Assembly (NCBI GenBank): GCA_030077755.1
Contig: JAQJZZ010000018.1
Coordinates: forward strand, 1,674,001-1,738,000
Direction of reading: 5' to 3'
DNA length: 64,000 bases
From: Filosporella fistucella
Lineage: Eukaryota; Ascomycota; Leotiomycetes; Helotiales
The notes below the pieces were generated by a model, which ran no database searches, was not told the origin of the DNA, and saw only the letters and a program-made list of their open reading frames with translations. The position numbers and the translations under genes were made by a program. The stretch's first letter is position 1. Each line of letters starts with the position of its first letter. Shown in pieces: positions 21,970 to 34,569 of the stretch.

Positions 21970-23465
21970 TTATGCTTTCCACTTCCATGCCCTTTTCTCA
22001 ACTGCATCGTAGCATCTTACCCCAATAACACAAAGTGTAGCACCCCCCAGAAGTGCAGCATCGAAGATCACAACATTTCGATAGTTTCCAAGTTTACTTT
22101 CTCCCAGAATCGTTCCCCCAACCTGAAAACCGTTAGATTCTTGCTCTTCGTAGAGACCAAGGCCACCGAGGAATTGATTGCACTGTAAAATAGGTGACAG
22201 GAACGTAGAAATTTGACTTACAGGACTGCCAAACATAGTTCCCAATCCCCTTACAAAATAAATGAAGCCGTTCACACTGGCATAAGCCTGCAGCCCGAAA
22301 ACCTCAGCAACAGTCTATACTCATCAGCTCATCTCCCACCCACATCGAGGAACGAACTCACAGTAGGAAACAAAGCATTATACCCCCCACCACAAACCCC
22401 ATAAAAGACCACAAACAAAATCCACAATCCCTTTCCCCCTTCCCTAACACTCCCCAGCCAGAACCCAATCACAGAAACTACACACAACACCACCGTCAAA
22501 ACCAGCGTATTCTGCCTTCCCATCCTATCCCCAACCCACCCGGTCACAACTCGACTCACGCTATTAACTCCATTAGAAATAGCTAACAGCGTTGCCCCAA
22601 ACGCTGCTGAATAGCCTATCGCTACCGAGTACTCAGCCAGAAAAGTCAATGGCAATCCATTCCCTCCCGCTTGAAGAAAACCCGCTGCTACACTTAGCAG
22701 AAAAGCAGGTTTAAGCGCTAATTTCATATCAACATGTGTTCTCCTCCTCCCTATAAATCTCGACGGCGCAGCTTTAAACGCAATAGGTAACGCAATTACC
22801 AACACCGAAAGAGAAAGAACTCTCAACGTCCATCTTGCTCCTACTCCTTCAATCAAAGCTCTAATAACCGGCGAGAAAACCAACCCGCCTATCCCAGCTC
22901 CAGAGAGTATAAACCCCATAGCACTCCCCCTGTTCTCGGAAAAATACTCTGGCGCAGCGCTCAAAACAGGAAAATAAAGGAAGGAGCTCCCGATTCCGTA
23001 GAGGAATCCTTGCGTGAGTAATAATTGCCAAACCTTCGTACATAAACTAGCCAGCCCAAGTCCGAAACTCATCAGACAGACCCCGATTACACATATCGTT
23101 CGAATACCTTTTAGGTCCAGACGGGCGATAATAGGATTTATTATTATACCTCCTGACCACGTTAAACCTGTTCCTAGGGTTCCGACGAAGGCTACGAGAG
23201 CGGAGGCATGAGAGGAGGGTGGAAGCATGGTTTGAGAGGGGGAGATGTAATAGGATTGGAAGACACCGTAGGATTGGTTTAGGCCGATTGTGATGCATAT
23301 TGTGAGGAAGCTGGAGATTAGGACGAGGAGTTGTTGGGTGTGTGTTGTGGGGAGGAGGGCGGTGGATTCGAGTGGTGGTGCGGAAGGGGCTTCTTCGTCG
23401 GGAGGGGGGAGTTGGGTGAGTGGTATGGATGGAGTGGATGAAGGGTGATGGGAGAGTGAGGGCAT
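21970..23465 (-). CDS. MFS monocarboxylate-transporter-like permease (MCT/MCH family)
   Basis: Exons, complement of 21970-22122, 22222-22314 and 22362-23465, encode 449 residues. A Pro/Ser-rich tail of about 50 residues precedes 12 hydrophobic segments. Family signs: LNQSYGVFQSYY after TM1, LTWSGGIIINPIIARLD, GIGSSFLYFPVLSAAPEYFSENRGSAMG, SRVVTGWVGDRMGRQN between TM8 and TM9, and RGLGTMFGSPVGG near TM11, closest to fungal MCH-type proteins. The substrate is unknown. The start at 23465 has a good CACAATGCC context; an in-frame ATG at 23627 would add 54 unlikely residues. The last intron (22123-22221) is 99 nt, a multiple of three with no in-frame stop, and contains a second in-frame acceptor (TTTTACAG), so retention or alternative acceptor use would give longer proteins. 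Confidence 0.92.
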
Positions 23466-24028
23466 TGTGTGGTTTTGTGAGTTGAGATGAGATGTCAGAC
23501 GTCTGTTTGTGATGTCCTTGATGTTGAATATAGAGTATCTGTGTTTGTTTTGCGAGCCGGGACCAAGAATGGGGGTGAATATATTGTGTTTGATAAATGT
23601 GACAGGTGATTGTGCGTCTGGACTCATAAAATACAAGGAGAATCGTGCTTATGATTTTGATAAAAGCAAACAATAAAAATGAAGGCTCTCGATATATTTT
23701 ATGAAGCTCACGAGAGGCATATCCGTGTCAAGATCGACATAAATTACGTCAAAAATTCGAGGGTTGATATATCTTGTCCGCAAAATCCCGTCTTACCCTC
23801 GGCACCTCACATATTCCTTGAAGCTTATGCTCTTATACAATTATCTGCATTCAAATATCTCGTTGGTATATCCTTACATTGATACATGCATGTTTCCATG
23901 CACCCAAAGAAGCCAAGCCTGGAACGCCGTTATGTCTCAAGTCATCAACTGCCGCTCGAAACTACAACAAGAATAGGATTATCCAGCCTGGTATTGTACC
24001 GCTTCAAACTTCTGCGCCGTGACTGTGC
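23466..24028. other. Spacer between MCT-like and SEC3 genes
   Basis: Promoter of the MCT-like gene and 3' end of SEC3. No gene seen; short plus-strand frames at 23679-24137 have no domain. Confidence 0.45.
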
Positions 24029-27000
24029 CTACTTTCTGAATGCTGCTGAGATATCCGCCCTCTGCCACTCAGCAATTACCTCTCCATCGTACACATCCCT
24101 GCTAATGGTCAAGATTCGATCCTCAACCTTCTCATAAAACTTCTCGCAATTCTGAATGACTTTGTTAACCAATCCACGGCTGAGTGCTGGGTCATCCGCA
24201 TCTCCAAAATGCTTCTCGACGCGCTTCTTCAATGCATCGATACCACGCCTAATCTCTTTTGAATCGTAATTTGCAAGTACTTTCTTGAACGTTGACTTGG
24301 AATGACTTGGCATACCAGATATCTTTGAGGTGGGTTCTCCTGGTTGGCGTGAGAGCATTAAACTTTCTGTGCTCTCCAAAAAGTCGAGGAGCTTGCCTAG
24401 AGGTCGTCGGATGACGGCATTCAGATATAATGTCATGTGTTCGTCCATCTCCTGAGCTGCATTCTGCTTCCAATCTTCCAGGACTGAGTTCGCCCTCGCA
24501 TCCACTTCCTCCAAGTAGTGATTCATGTTCTCAATGAGAAGGATCTGGTAATTGAGAGCCTCCTTGTCCTCTGGATCTGTTCCGGCAACATGTGCACTTG
24601 GATTTTCTCTTGCAATGACCTTCAGAGAATCGAACATAGTTTTGTTGATGCGAGCGTATGCATGATTGACAGTTTCACGAATTTCCAAATCGTGCGAGGT
24701 TGTGAGCATCGTCTCCAACGACAACGAAAATGAAGGGAATATGCGAATGAAGGCAATAACTCCTTTCCTCTTTTTGATCTTGACTTTCGTATCCTCGATA
24801 GCGCGAATCTGTTCATCTAGAAACTTATTGAAAAGACCAAGGAGCCTAGTATGGAGCTTCTGGAAAGTTCTGGCAAGGTATTCCTGATTTGATTCTTCAA
24901 AACCAACAAGCTTGCGTTCAATCGCAGCGATGACACCAACTCCTTGTCTGAGGTATGTTAATACTCGGAAGTAAACAAAAATGGGTTGCATCACTTACAA
25001 TGGATCTGCTTGAAGGGTCCAGTCGACCAAAGCTTGCATATCGCCCAGGAAGAATGAATAAACTTCATCCATGGACTGGACAACTAGCTTCGCAAGATCT
25101 CTATTGGGATCCATGACCCTAGGCCTTCTCAATTCAGCACCGCGTCGATTGTCTGGAGTTGAAGCGGCTACGGCATCTGGGAAGTCATGCTGTTCAAGAG
25201 ATGTGATGTGGAAGAATTCTACCACAAAGTTCTGTTCCATCGACATGATTGGAACCACCTCATCAAGAATACCTGCAAATGCCTCGTAAGGCTGCAAGCG
25301 GCCATCTGATTTATCAATGCTTGATTTGCTGCTGTTATCACCCATTGGGGAGCGCAAGCTCTTTGCAAGAGTCTGACTTCTTTTCACGGTCAACTTTCGC
25401 GCCGTAGTTGCAATACCCTCTGTCTGCTTCTCCGCTTGTGCGGTGAACAAAACATCGCCTTCGTCACCAATGGGTTTCCTTGCGATACGCTTCCAGGCGA
25501 ACACAGCGTCCCTAAATTCATCCTGATAGAGTGGTCGGCAGACCATTTCGTACATCTTCAATAATTCCTCCCATTCAAATCGGTCAACTTCGCGTGCAAA
25601 TAACATCAGGGGACTGTAACGCCACAACAAGTCTCTCGAAAGATCATGATTTCGAGGATCGAGTTTGGCTTTACCGGCGGCTCTGGTCAGTTGATTTCCC
25701 TTCTCGCCTTCAAGAGCCTTTCTTGTCTCGTCGATTGCAGCACCGAATTTGACTTGGAGGAATGGCTTGAGTCGTTGTAAGAACAGACTGATCTCGTTCT
25801 TGTAAACGTCCTTCTTTTCCTGAAGGACCCTCATGCTTCCGATTTCACTATTGCCGTAGCCACCAGGCTTACCGGAGCTTAGACTACCGTCCACACTCGG
25901 TCTAGAGACTGAAGACCCCAATGACGGGTCAATTGTAAGCATGGCCTTGAATAGCATCACTAGAGATGTTTCAATCTGTTCGAGACCACGTGGCGATTCC
26001 AAGGAAGCTTCGCGAAGACTGTTGAGCTGACCAGACGATATTGAGATCGTGTCCAAGAGAGATTTGAGTTCCGTCTGAAGCAGTTTCTGGTTTGCGGTTT
26101 GCACCTGCAAACCCTGCGATTGAGCCTCGATATACGCGATGTCCTCATTCAATGTCTGACATTGTTAGTAAAACTCCCCAGAGAAAGATTGAACAAAACT
26201 TACGCTGAGTTCCACGAGATACAGTGTGAAAAGGCCATCGAGCTCATCGCACTCTTCCATGCATTTGTCTAGACCTTGTTTAATGGCCTCGATTCGTTCA
26301 TCCTCCTCTTCAAGCCTGCTCAACCAACCTCCAGCCTGAATCTTGTTCAATTCTCGTTCGACCTCTTCTTTCATTTGGTCAACATTTTTCGTCCGAATGC
26401 CTTCACCGACCCATCCGAATTGCTCCCATGCGCTGACCAGCTCACGCCCTCGGTCACCAAGGATGCTTGGATCAACGCCAATGGAAGCCAGTTCTTTCGC
26501 CATTGTTTCTGCTGGCGGCCTTGATCTTTTCACTTCGCGAGGTTTGGACTTTTCAGGCTGGCTATTATCCGTCTGATTACTTTCTTGCGAGACTACTGGT
26601 GGGCCTTCGAAGCTATTGGGTCGAGCAGGAGCTGGGAAAGTGACCTTCACCTCAGGAATTGCCTCGTTAGGTTTACGGGGTGAAGAATTTTCTGAAAGCG
26701 TAGATGGTGGGGTCGGTAGATTTGAGCTATCGTTACTCATTCCTCGAACCAACGATGGAGCTGGAACTACACCTGTAATACCATCTGGACCATCCACAGA
26801 TTTCAACTGGGCCTGGGCTTCTCGAAGACGCTCTGCAGCTCCTCCAGCACGTGGCTTGAAAGAGTTTAAAGCATTAGCTGTTTTCGCAGCTCTGAAGAAC
26901 GCGCCAGCAACGTCTCCTTTAGATTTTTTCTTTATCATAGAGCCAAGACCGGGACGAGCCTCTTCCTCTGGCTCTTCGGGCAATTGAACTGCTGGTGATG

Positions 27001-28526
27001 TGGCTGGTGGCTCAGGGGTTTGATTGGCTGAGAAGGGAACAGACTTTTCATCAGATTCAATTTGATCCAAGTTGGCTGGAATTTCACGTGTGGGTTCAAT
27101 CTTCTTAAGACCGTTTCCGTTGAAAGGTGGAAGGCTCCCGCTGGTGGCTTCTTGTTCTCTTTCTCTCGGTTGTGATCTTTCGTTGCTTCGTGTAGGGAGC
27201 CGTAAATCCTCCCTTCTCATCCCTGGGCTTGAAAGAGGGGCAGGGACAGGATTGTCGTTTTGACTTCGCTGTCGCGAATCTCCAATATTTGGCATAGGTG
27301 GTCTTCGTCTCTCGGGAGGGACTGTAAGAGGCGCCGGTACTGGTGGAACAGCGCTGAAATCTTCTTTGGTAGTTGAGAAGTTACTGTCGGGAGTGACAGC
27401 GCGTTGCGAATTTGGTGTCACACTGCGGTCCTGGAACCGTCCTGGTGCACTTGGTACGCCATTAAGCCCCCCTCGTGAACGTGGAGGCAAACTTGCGCCG
27501 TCCTCGCTTCTACCAAATGATTCCTGGCTTTGATTAGATCCTGCTAATCTACGTAATGATGGTTGGGGCTGCTGGGGCCCAGTCGCATTAGAATCTAGGC
27601 TACCACTAGGAGAGTCCCCTCGTTGCTGAGGCCGCATTTGAGGTCTACTTGATTGTGAAGTCAGTGAGGAAGGTCCACTTGGCGGCATTTGTGCTTGAGG
27701 GCGTTGTACAGCATCTCGACTCGGCTGTTTTCGAATTAAGGGAGGTTCTCTAGAAGGATCACGCCTTGCTGGTCGTACTTGTGCCTGTTGCGGTGATTGC
27801 GAGTATCCCGGTCCTTGACTTGACTGCAATGATGGAGGAGGAGGTCGTGATGCTGGAGCTGGAGCTGGGGTGGACCCTAGCAGTTGATCCCTTTCTCTTG
27901 GATCGAATCCGAAGAGCTCTGGAAACTTTCCCCCAGTATATTTCGTGTATATCTTGACCAGACTTGCGATGAAAAATTGCTTCTCCTTCTGAGTGTTTGC
28001 TTGCCAGTAGTACGGTTTGCCTATTGTAACCGTAAATCCGATGCCTCCTGCCCATTCCTTCCACTGCTCCTCCTCCAAACTCGCAGCTGGCGGTCCATTG
28101 TATGATTGAATCGCTGTGAGATCATCGAGCATCCAGGTTTTTCCAATTGAAAAGGTCCCATTTACGTTTTCCCGTGCTTTATGCATCCGTACGCGACCCG
28201 ACTTGCGTACGGCAACAATAATTAAACGCGGCTTCTTTGTACTGGGGTTTGACGTCGGCGGAGGAGGAGTTGAAGGATATGCGGCATCTTCGATGATTCT
28301 GATGTGTGTGATATAAGATTCTAATACTGTTCACAGTCAAGTTAGTTCGGCGGCCACATATTTCTGGCAAGAACTTACGGGCATTCTCCTCATCCTTCTT
28401 CCCAAAGCAGCTATCAATTATCCTCTGTTTTTCATTCTCAAACCTCTGCGCCCTACTCATCGAACTACTGCCACTGGCGGTGCCTCCGTTAACCCCGCCA
28501 GGTCCATTTCGTGTTGAACCCTCCAT
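24029..28526 (-). CDS. SEC3: Exocyst complex subunit Sec3
   Basis: Exons, complement of 24029-24947, 24999-26155, 26204-28326 and 28379-28526, encode 1448 residues with consistent phases. Sec3 marks sites of exocytosis at the plasma membrane and tethers secretory vesicles. After a Gly/Ser leader, residues about 15-165 form the Sec3 PH-like PIP2/Rho-binding domain: AQRFENEKQRIIDSCFGK, YITHIRIIEDAAYPS, KPRLIIVAVRKSGRVRMHKAR, and GIGFTVTIGKPYYWQA. A long Pro/Ser/Gln-rich linker follows (about 180-560). A coiled-coil region (LNKIQAGGWLSRLEEEDERI, ELDGLFTLYLVELSTLNEDIAY) leads into the helical Sec3 C-terminal rod (VDRFEWEELLKMYEMVCRPL; VIAAIERKLVGFEE). The length is typical for filamentous fungi. 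It sits head to head with SRP40. Confidence 0.95.
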
Positions 28527-29689
28527 TTGGCGGAGCCACGTTCTGAACGATTGTCCGGTATGAGCTCAACCATCTACATGCGGAGATGGTCCCAAACTTT
28601 TTGTCCCGACTAGCCTTTGATCATGTTTTGTACGAAGTTAATAGGTTGATTCGAGCAGGCCGTTGTGGTGAGTATTTGTTTTGTAAAGTTCGCACTGGAC
28701 TCGACAGTCAACTGCCAGCTCCTGACATCAAGTGGCTTCAACGGTGGCCTTAGCGGACCGGTCATGCAATATCAAGGGGTCTCAAACAATTCGCTACAAT
28801 CATGGAGCTTGTAATGGATTTTCTTTACCCTAAAAACTGCGTGCTGGTTACATGTAGGTATATGTATCATACATGGCTATTTAAGGTTGATTGTGGAAGA
28901 TCATAATTGATAGGGTACCAAATGTCAGAGTTGTGTCACGGCTCAAACCTGTTAGCCATGTGCAGAGTTGCTCCACGGCAAGTTTTGGGCATGTACTTTG
29001 GAAAGGTTGAATTCAAACTCCCATGTAGTGTGATATATTAGGTAAACCCAAGGAGAGTCAGTTTTCTGGACAACTATTGTGAAATTTTGGTGCTCAATCG
29101 TAGTGCCAGCTTCTTCCAAACAGGCAGCTGTTTGGGACAATAAATTTATTTACCTACGCAAGCTCCCAGCTCAATGTAGGCAGATGGCCTTAAATTCTAT
29201 CACGGTATTTACATGGAATAGTACACTATAGCTAGATTTCTAACATCAGTGTTGGATCATTTTTTGGTTGACCTTTATCTATCCTCTTATATGGTTGTGG
29301 TTACTAAGCCTAATCGACGGTTTTTTGACGTGTTTAATAGATACAAGCAATTCGCTACTGATTTTCATGGCCCATCCGAGCCCATGGATAAGACCAGGCA
29401 GCCATAGTGTCGAAGTCAGATGATATTCGAGACTAAAGCCTGAGTTTGGTGGATTTGACCATCTCACAGAGTATATAGCAATTTCGAGATTGAACCCTGT
29501 TACTAGGTAGCCTGCTGTCTGGTGTTGTTGGTGTGGCTTAAGTAATCACTTGGCCGATCTAGTATCGATTGGTCCTAGCTTGAGCTTTGACATTCAGGGA
29601 AGTCAACCCAAAACTTTTTTTTCCACACGATAAGAAAACGCGCTTGTCGATACCTCTAATTTTTCAACCAACGCTCTCAATATTCCAAA
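28527..29689. other. Divergent promoter region, SEC3 / SRP40
   Basis: No gene or repeat recognised. It separates two divergently transcribed housekeeping genes, so promoters of both are expected here. Confidence 0.5.
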
Positions 29690-31216
29690 ATGTCTGGAAA
29701 CCCCAACACCCAGAAGCTTGGAAAGCGCAGGCTGCCCTCTGGTCAGTCTGGACCTGGACCATGGCTCTTCAATGGCTCAAGCGCACCAACCTCTACTTCT
29801 ACGAAACCCCAATTGGAGGACTCTTCCAAGAACAAAAAAAATAAGGAAGACAAGAAACTTGCAAAGGATCTTCTCAAGCGCAGTACCGCAGGAGAACCTG
29901 CAACGCCCGCCGCGCCTCCTCAATTGCTTGAACTCGTTGGAGCCTTCCTAGCCGAATTCAACTTCACCAACACAAGCCAGGTTTTCAAGACGGAGCTAGA
30001 AACCCGTGGTCAAACACCACCAGTTACTCAGACTCTACCTTCCTTGAACACTGTTCTCGAAGATTGGAACACATTGAAGGGTAAGGTGGATGGAAAACCA
30101 GCAGTCGTTGCGGAGAACGCAATTTCGAAAAAGCAGAAAGTCGAGCAAAAGAAGAAAGCAAAGAGTCCCGAACCAAGCAGCAGCAGTAGTAGCGACGACA
30201 GCAGCGATGAGGATAGCGATGTGGAGATGGAAGACGCACCTCCAACAAAGAAGACATCTGCGAAGCGATCAGTCTCAACATCTTCAAGCAGCTCCGACAG
30301 CGACGCAGACGACGAGAAAGAGGTTGCAGTTGCAAAGGCCCAATCTCCAAAAGTCAAAGTCAACAGCCTGAAGCGCAAAGCATCTTCGAGCAGTTCTTCA
30401 TCGTCTGGTTCCGACTCAAGCTCTGAAAATGAGGCACCCAAGTCGAAGAAGGCTAAGGTCGCCAGCTCATCCTCGAGCGATTCTTCATCCTCCTCCTCAG
30501 ATTCAGATTCGGATTCAAGCTCAGACGACGAGTCAGCCAAGGCAAAGAAAGTCAAGGCCGGAAGCTCGTCCGATAGCAGTGGATCATCCTCTTCATCTTC
30601 AGATTCGGACTCAAGTTCAGACGATGAAGCTAAGCTGAAGAAGGCCAAGGCAGATAGCAGCTCTTCTGACAGCAGCGACTCTTCTGACTCGAGCAGTGAC
30701 TCTGATTCTTCGACAAACTCAATCGCCCAGAAAGTACCTCTTCCAGAGTCGGACTCAGACAGCGACGAGGAAGAGGTCAAGAAGCCAGCTGCGAGCTCAG
30801 ACACCAGCGCAACACTTTCCGATGGCGCCAAGAAGTCATCTTCCCCGGACGATTCCTCTTCTGATTCATCTTCTAGCGATTCAGATGCAGAACCTAAGAA
30901 GGTGAAGGTGGTAAAGACGAAAATTACAACTACTGAGCGCGCGCTCTCACCACCTCTGCCACCTGACCCTGTTAAGAAACTACCAAAGAAGAAAACCAAC
31001 GAGCCATTCTCTCGCATTCCAAAGGATATCAAAGTCGATGATCGTTTGGCCAGCAATGCTTATGTTCCTTATGATTATGCTCAGAAAGCACACGAGGATC
31101 TGATTGTTACTCGGGGTAAAGGTTTTACCAAGGAGAAGAACAAGAAGAAGCGAGGAAGTTACAAGGGGGGTTATATTGATGTTGATGGCAAGAAGGGCAT
31201 CAAGTTTGAGGATTAG
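29690..31216 (+). CDS. SRP40: SRP40/Nopp140-like nucleolar phosphoprotein with LisH motif
   Basis: A single exon of 508 residues. Nopp140/Srp40 proteins act in the nucleolus as chaperones for snoRNPs and in polymerase I functions. Three parts are visible: an amino LisH-like motif (LLELVGAFLAEFNFTNTSQVF, about residues 82-106), a long middle of alternating acidic Ser blocks (SSSSDSSSD types, casein kinase 2 sites) and Lys-rich linkers (KKAKV) from about 160 to 420, and the diagnostic SRP40 carboxyl domain (PFSRIPKDIKVDDRLASN, then GKGFTKEKNKKKRGSYKGG, GIKFED). The start context is CAAAATGTC. The Ser codon bias creates a long open antisense frame at 30028-31056, which I regard as an artefact. 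Confidence 0.93.
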   Translation: MSGNPNTQKLGKRRLPSGQSGPGPWLFNGSSAPTSTSTKPQLEDSSKNKKNKEDKKLAKDLLKRSTAGEPATPAAPPQLLELVGAFLAEFNFTNTSQVFKTELETRGQTPPVTQTLPSLNTVLEDWNTLKGKVDGKPAVVAENAISKKQKVEQKKKAKSPEPSSSSSSDDSSDEDSDVEMEDAPPTKKTSAKRSVSTSSSSSDSDADDEKEVAVAKAQSPKVKVNSLKRKASSSSSSSSGSDSSSENEAPKSKKAKVASSSSSDSSSSSSDSDSDSSSDDESAKAKKVKAGSSSDSSGSSSSSSDSDSSSDDEAKLKKAKADSSSSDSSDSSDSSSDSDSSTNSIAQKVPLPESDSDSDEEEVKKPAASSDTSATLSDGAKKSSSPDDSSSDSSSSDSDAEPKKVKVVKTKITTTERALSPPLPPDPVKKLPKKKTNEPFSRIPKDIKVDDRLASNAYVPYDYAQKAHEDLIVTRGKGFTKEKNKKKRGSYKGGYIDVDGKKGIKFED

Positions 31217-32607
31217 ATAAAAGTACCAAAAGCTGGGATAGACCGATAGAGTGGATAGACAGTCGGTCACTTGTATTTGGAGTTGATGGAGCATTTTTAA
31301 ATGATACACCACTGCAGTTTGTCTGCATTTTCGTAAACCGTTGAGACATGTTTGTCTTCTAATAACCTGAATTTCGGCGTGTTATATTCAACGTGTTTTC
31401 TTTCTTACACAGTGTTGCCTTCCATTTACCATGAAGAGCAATTGCTCCCAGCGCAATTGCCTCTCTCCCGTGAAGCCACTATTAAGCACAGACAGGAGTA
31501 AAAGCCCTGCTCAGCATCGCATTTAGAAAGGGTTTCACCATTCTACCAACCAAAACTGTAGCAATCAATACAACCCTTTGGGTTTTTCTTCGAACCTCCT
31601 CACCGAGAGGGCGTTATCTACCAATTTCGTCGCGGCATGTGATCAAGCATCAGACATCCAAAAGTTTGAAGTTCCATTCCATGGCTTATAGGACTCACCG
31701 AGCATATGTTTATAATTGCTCCGCCCCCTTTCACAATCCCATCATGTATTGAAAGTTCTTCTTGCCTGCGCCTGCGCTACCAAACTATCGCTTCAAACTG
31801 CTTTGCACAGCCCCGAGAATTCCGCCGAAGTCGACTGTCGCGACCAAATTATCGCATTTTGCTATCATCCAATGTCTCGCAATCTCCAGTCGTGCCGGGG
31901 CTCAGACCTTTTTAGATGTGTCACAATAGTAAATTGGTGTCGCTGATCCAAAGATAGCGCAGGCATTTTTGCTGTGCCTAACCCAGCCGTGAAACCTGAC
32001 TCCACTTTGTCAGACCATTTTGATTTCGATGCATGTGCAGATTGACTCTTCTCACAAATGGGAGCAGCAATTTTGTGTTGGCACTCCAGAGCGAGGAGTT
32101 AGGCATCAAGTAGGGATGAAACTTTTCGCTGATGGAGCTTCAGTAAGGTACATCGTCTTATTTGGTATCTCTCAAACATAAACTCTAGATGAGACCAGGG
32201 GAACTTACAAATTAGACCAAATGAACCTTTGATACCGGACTTAAATTCGACTTCACTCTTACAACCTGCAATCAAATTTTCACACATAGAATGCTCCGGC
32301 CTGATTATGGTATCGCCAACCTCGTCTGAACACGATAAGCCCGCCACAGCTCAACCACCCCACCCAATCGCCAGCGGCTGTGAGCCTTCAATAGCGGCAC
32401 AGCCACCACGGCAAGGGTCAGCTTGAGAAGGAACTCCAACTTGACCACGAGCTGGTTCCGCCAGCCCTACATCCATAAGCTGCAGCTGTGCTTAAACAAT
32501 CGGTCACTCCTCTTTTTTAACTGAAATGGTTCACAATTATCCTTGAACTCATATCTCATTTTTTCCACTCTAAGCCCTAGGCATAGTTGTCAAGAAGGCT
32601 TACGGAC
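31217..32607. other. Spacer between SRP40 and the ADA2-like gene
   Basis: 3' end of SRP40 and promoter of the deaminase gene. No gene seen. Small frames at 31706-31946 and 32099-32426 have no domains. Confidence 0.45.
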
Positions 32608-34569
32608 ATGGGCGTTCTTTGTTGTTTTACAGTAGATAAAGACGGTGACGATCCACCAGAAAGCAAAGCTCACCCACAACAACATTACACTCCAACCACA
32701 AGACGTCTCCACAAAGGCCCTCGAATAGGAAGAGCTATGACCAAATCAAAGGGCACATGGAAGGATGCCATCGATGGTCACGACTTCGACGATGAAGATT
32801 CGTATGCCAAAGCTCTCGACGCGCTTCAGCTGGAGGAAAAGTCACGCGCATTCGATGCTGACATGGTCGCTACATCTTCAAGTATCGAGAACCAAGCCGC
32901 TGAACTTGTCCGAAAAATCAAAGCATTCGATTGGGATAATACGTATGGTCCACCTCAGGACAGCCGTGGACAGCCGACTGGGAAGCGAACCCAAGGAGAA
33001 CATTTCTTGGGCAATGTGGACCTGATCAACAGGACAGAGCTAATGAGAGTTGCAAGACGGATGCCAAAGGGTGCTCATCTTCATATTCATTTTAACTCTT
33101 GTTTACCAGCAAAATTCTTGATTCAACAAGCAAGAGATATACATGCAATGTATATCCGGAGCACGCTACCACTTACCACGCCCAAAAATTGGTCCGAATC
33201 TCGAATCTCTTTCATGGTCATGACACCACATGAAGCTACCCATGTTAAGGACGCCAATGGGAATGAGAAATATGCTCCTTTAGGAGATATGTTCAACGAA
33301 GAATATGTGTCCAACGCCTGGATGCCATACAAAAAATTCCAGAGCCAGTTCAGGTTCATGGAAGACGACTCGTCGACTTTAGAAGGAACATTAGGAGCCG
33401 AGAAATGGTTAGAGAGGAAGATGCAGATATCAGAGGAAGAAGCCCATTCATGCCACCAAACCGGTCGTGGGTAAGTCACGCTTCTCCTCTCTTGTTGGCT
33501 GAACTTAATGTGTTTAGTATCTGGGAAAAGTTCAATTACAGAACACAAATGATGAAAGGCCTATTCGCGTATGAATCCGCTTTCCGGAACTATACTCGAG
33601 CATGCATAAAAGATTTTGTCAAAGACAATATTCAATATGCTGAAATCCGACCAAATTTCATGAGCACGAACACACTGAAGACCGATGATGGCACGGGCTC
33701 AATTGGCAATGAAGGCATCATGCAAATCATAAAAGAAGAGTTGCAAAAAACTATGCAAGAACTTCGAGACAGAGGGCGATACTTTGGTGGTATGAAGGTC
33801 ATCTATTGCACACCACGTTCCTTTCAGAAGAAACAAATCGAAGTGGCACTTGATGAGTGTATAGATCTCAAGGTCAAATATCCCAGTCTCCTATGCGGTA
33901 AGTCCTTACCTTTACTTATACTTCGCGATATACTAATGATCTATAGGTTTCGATCTTGTTGGCCACGAGGAAATGGGCAATGAACTCCGCCATTTCGTAC
34001 CGGAGTTTCTTGAATTCCGCAAGAAATGCAAATCAAAGAAGCTAGATATCCCATTCCTTTTCCATTGCGGTGAAACTCTCGATGTCGGCGACAAGGTCGA
34101 TGGAAACTTGTTCGACGCGGTGCTATTGAACGCAAAACGAATTGGGCATGGTTATGCCATCGCTCGACACCCTCTCATCATGGAGATTTTCAAGGAGAAG
34201 AAAATCGCTATCGAATCCTGCCCCATCTCAAATGAAATCCTCGGCCTCACGCCAACTATGGCTGGACATCACTTACCTATACTATTAGCGAACAACGTGC
34301 CATGTACTATCAACAGCGACAATGCCACATTCTACAGATCATCTTTGTCACATGATTTCTACCAGACAATGATTGGCTCTGAAGCTATGACTTTACAAGG
34401 CTGGAAACAGCTCGCTCTTTGGAGCTTAGAGCATAGTTGTATGGATCCAGAGCAGAAGGAAGAAGTCACAGCCGAATGGCAAAAGAGGTGGGATGAGTTT
34501 TGCAATTGGATTGTTGACGAATATGGTCCTCGACTAGAAGGTTGGGAGCCAGAACCTGGTCGACATTGA
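32608..34569 (+). CDS. ADA2/ADGF-like adenosine deaminase family protein with putative lipid anchor
   Basis: Exons 32608-33470, 33518-33897 and 33947-34569 encode 621 residues. The ADGF/ADA2 branch deaminates adenosine to inosine with a zinc ion. Motifs: HLHIHFNS with zinc-type His159 and His161, YAEIRPNFM, HCGETL with His454 and catalytic-type Glu457, KRIGHGYAIARHP with His482, ESCPISNEILGLTP, and INSDN with Asp539. All expected metal and catalytic positions are present. The amino end is MGVLCCFTVDKDG: Gly2 with Cys5-Cys6 looks like a myristoylation/palmitoylation signal, and no signal peptide is visible, unlike secreted animal ADA2. The ATG at 32608 is used; the frame extends to a TTG at 32587, which I do not accept as a start. 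The true substrate of fungal members is not established from sequence alone. Confidence 0.94.

Noticed and set aside
23466..23636. Amino-terminal extension of the MCT-like permease to 23627 or 23636
   Set aside because: 23636 is TTG, and the added residues do not look like a family feature; the ATG at 23465 has better context.
30028..31056. 342-codon antisense frame opposite SRP40
   Set aside because: It mirrors the Ser/Asp/Lys codon bias of SRP40 and consists of Ser/Glu/Leu runs. No domain or start context; the sense frame has clear LisH and SRP40 domains.
32587..32607. Start of the ADA2-like gene at 32587
   Set aside because: That codon is TTG. The ATG at 32608 gives the meaningful MGVLCCF amino end.
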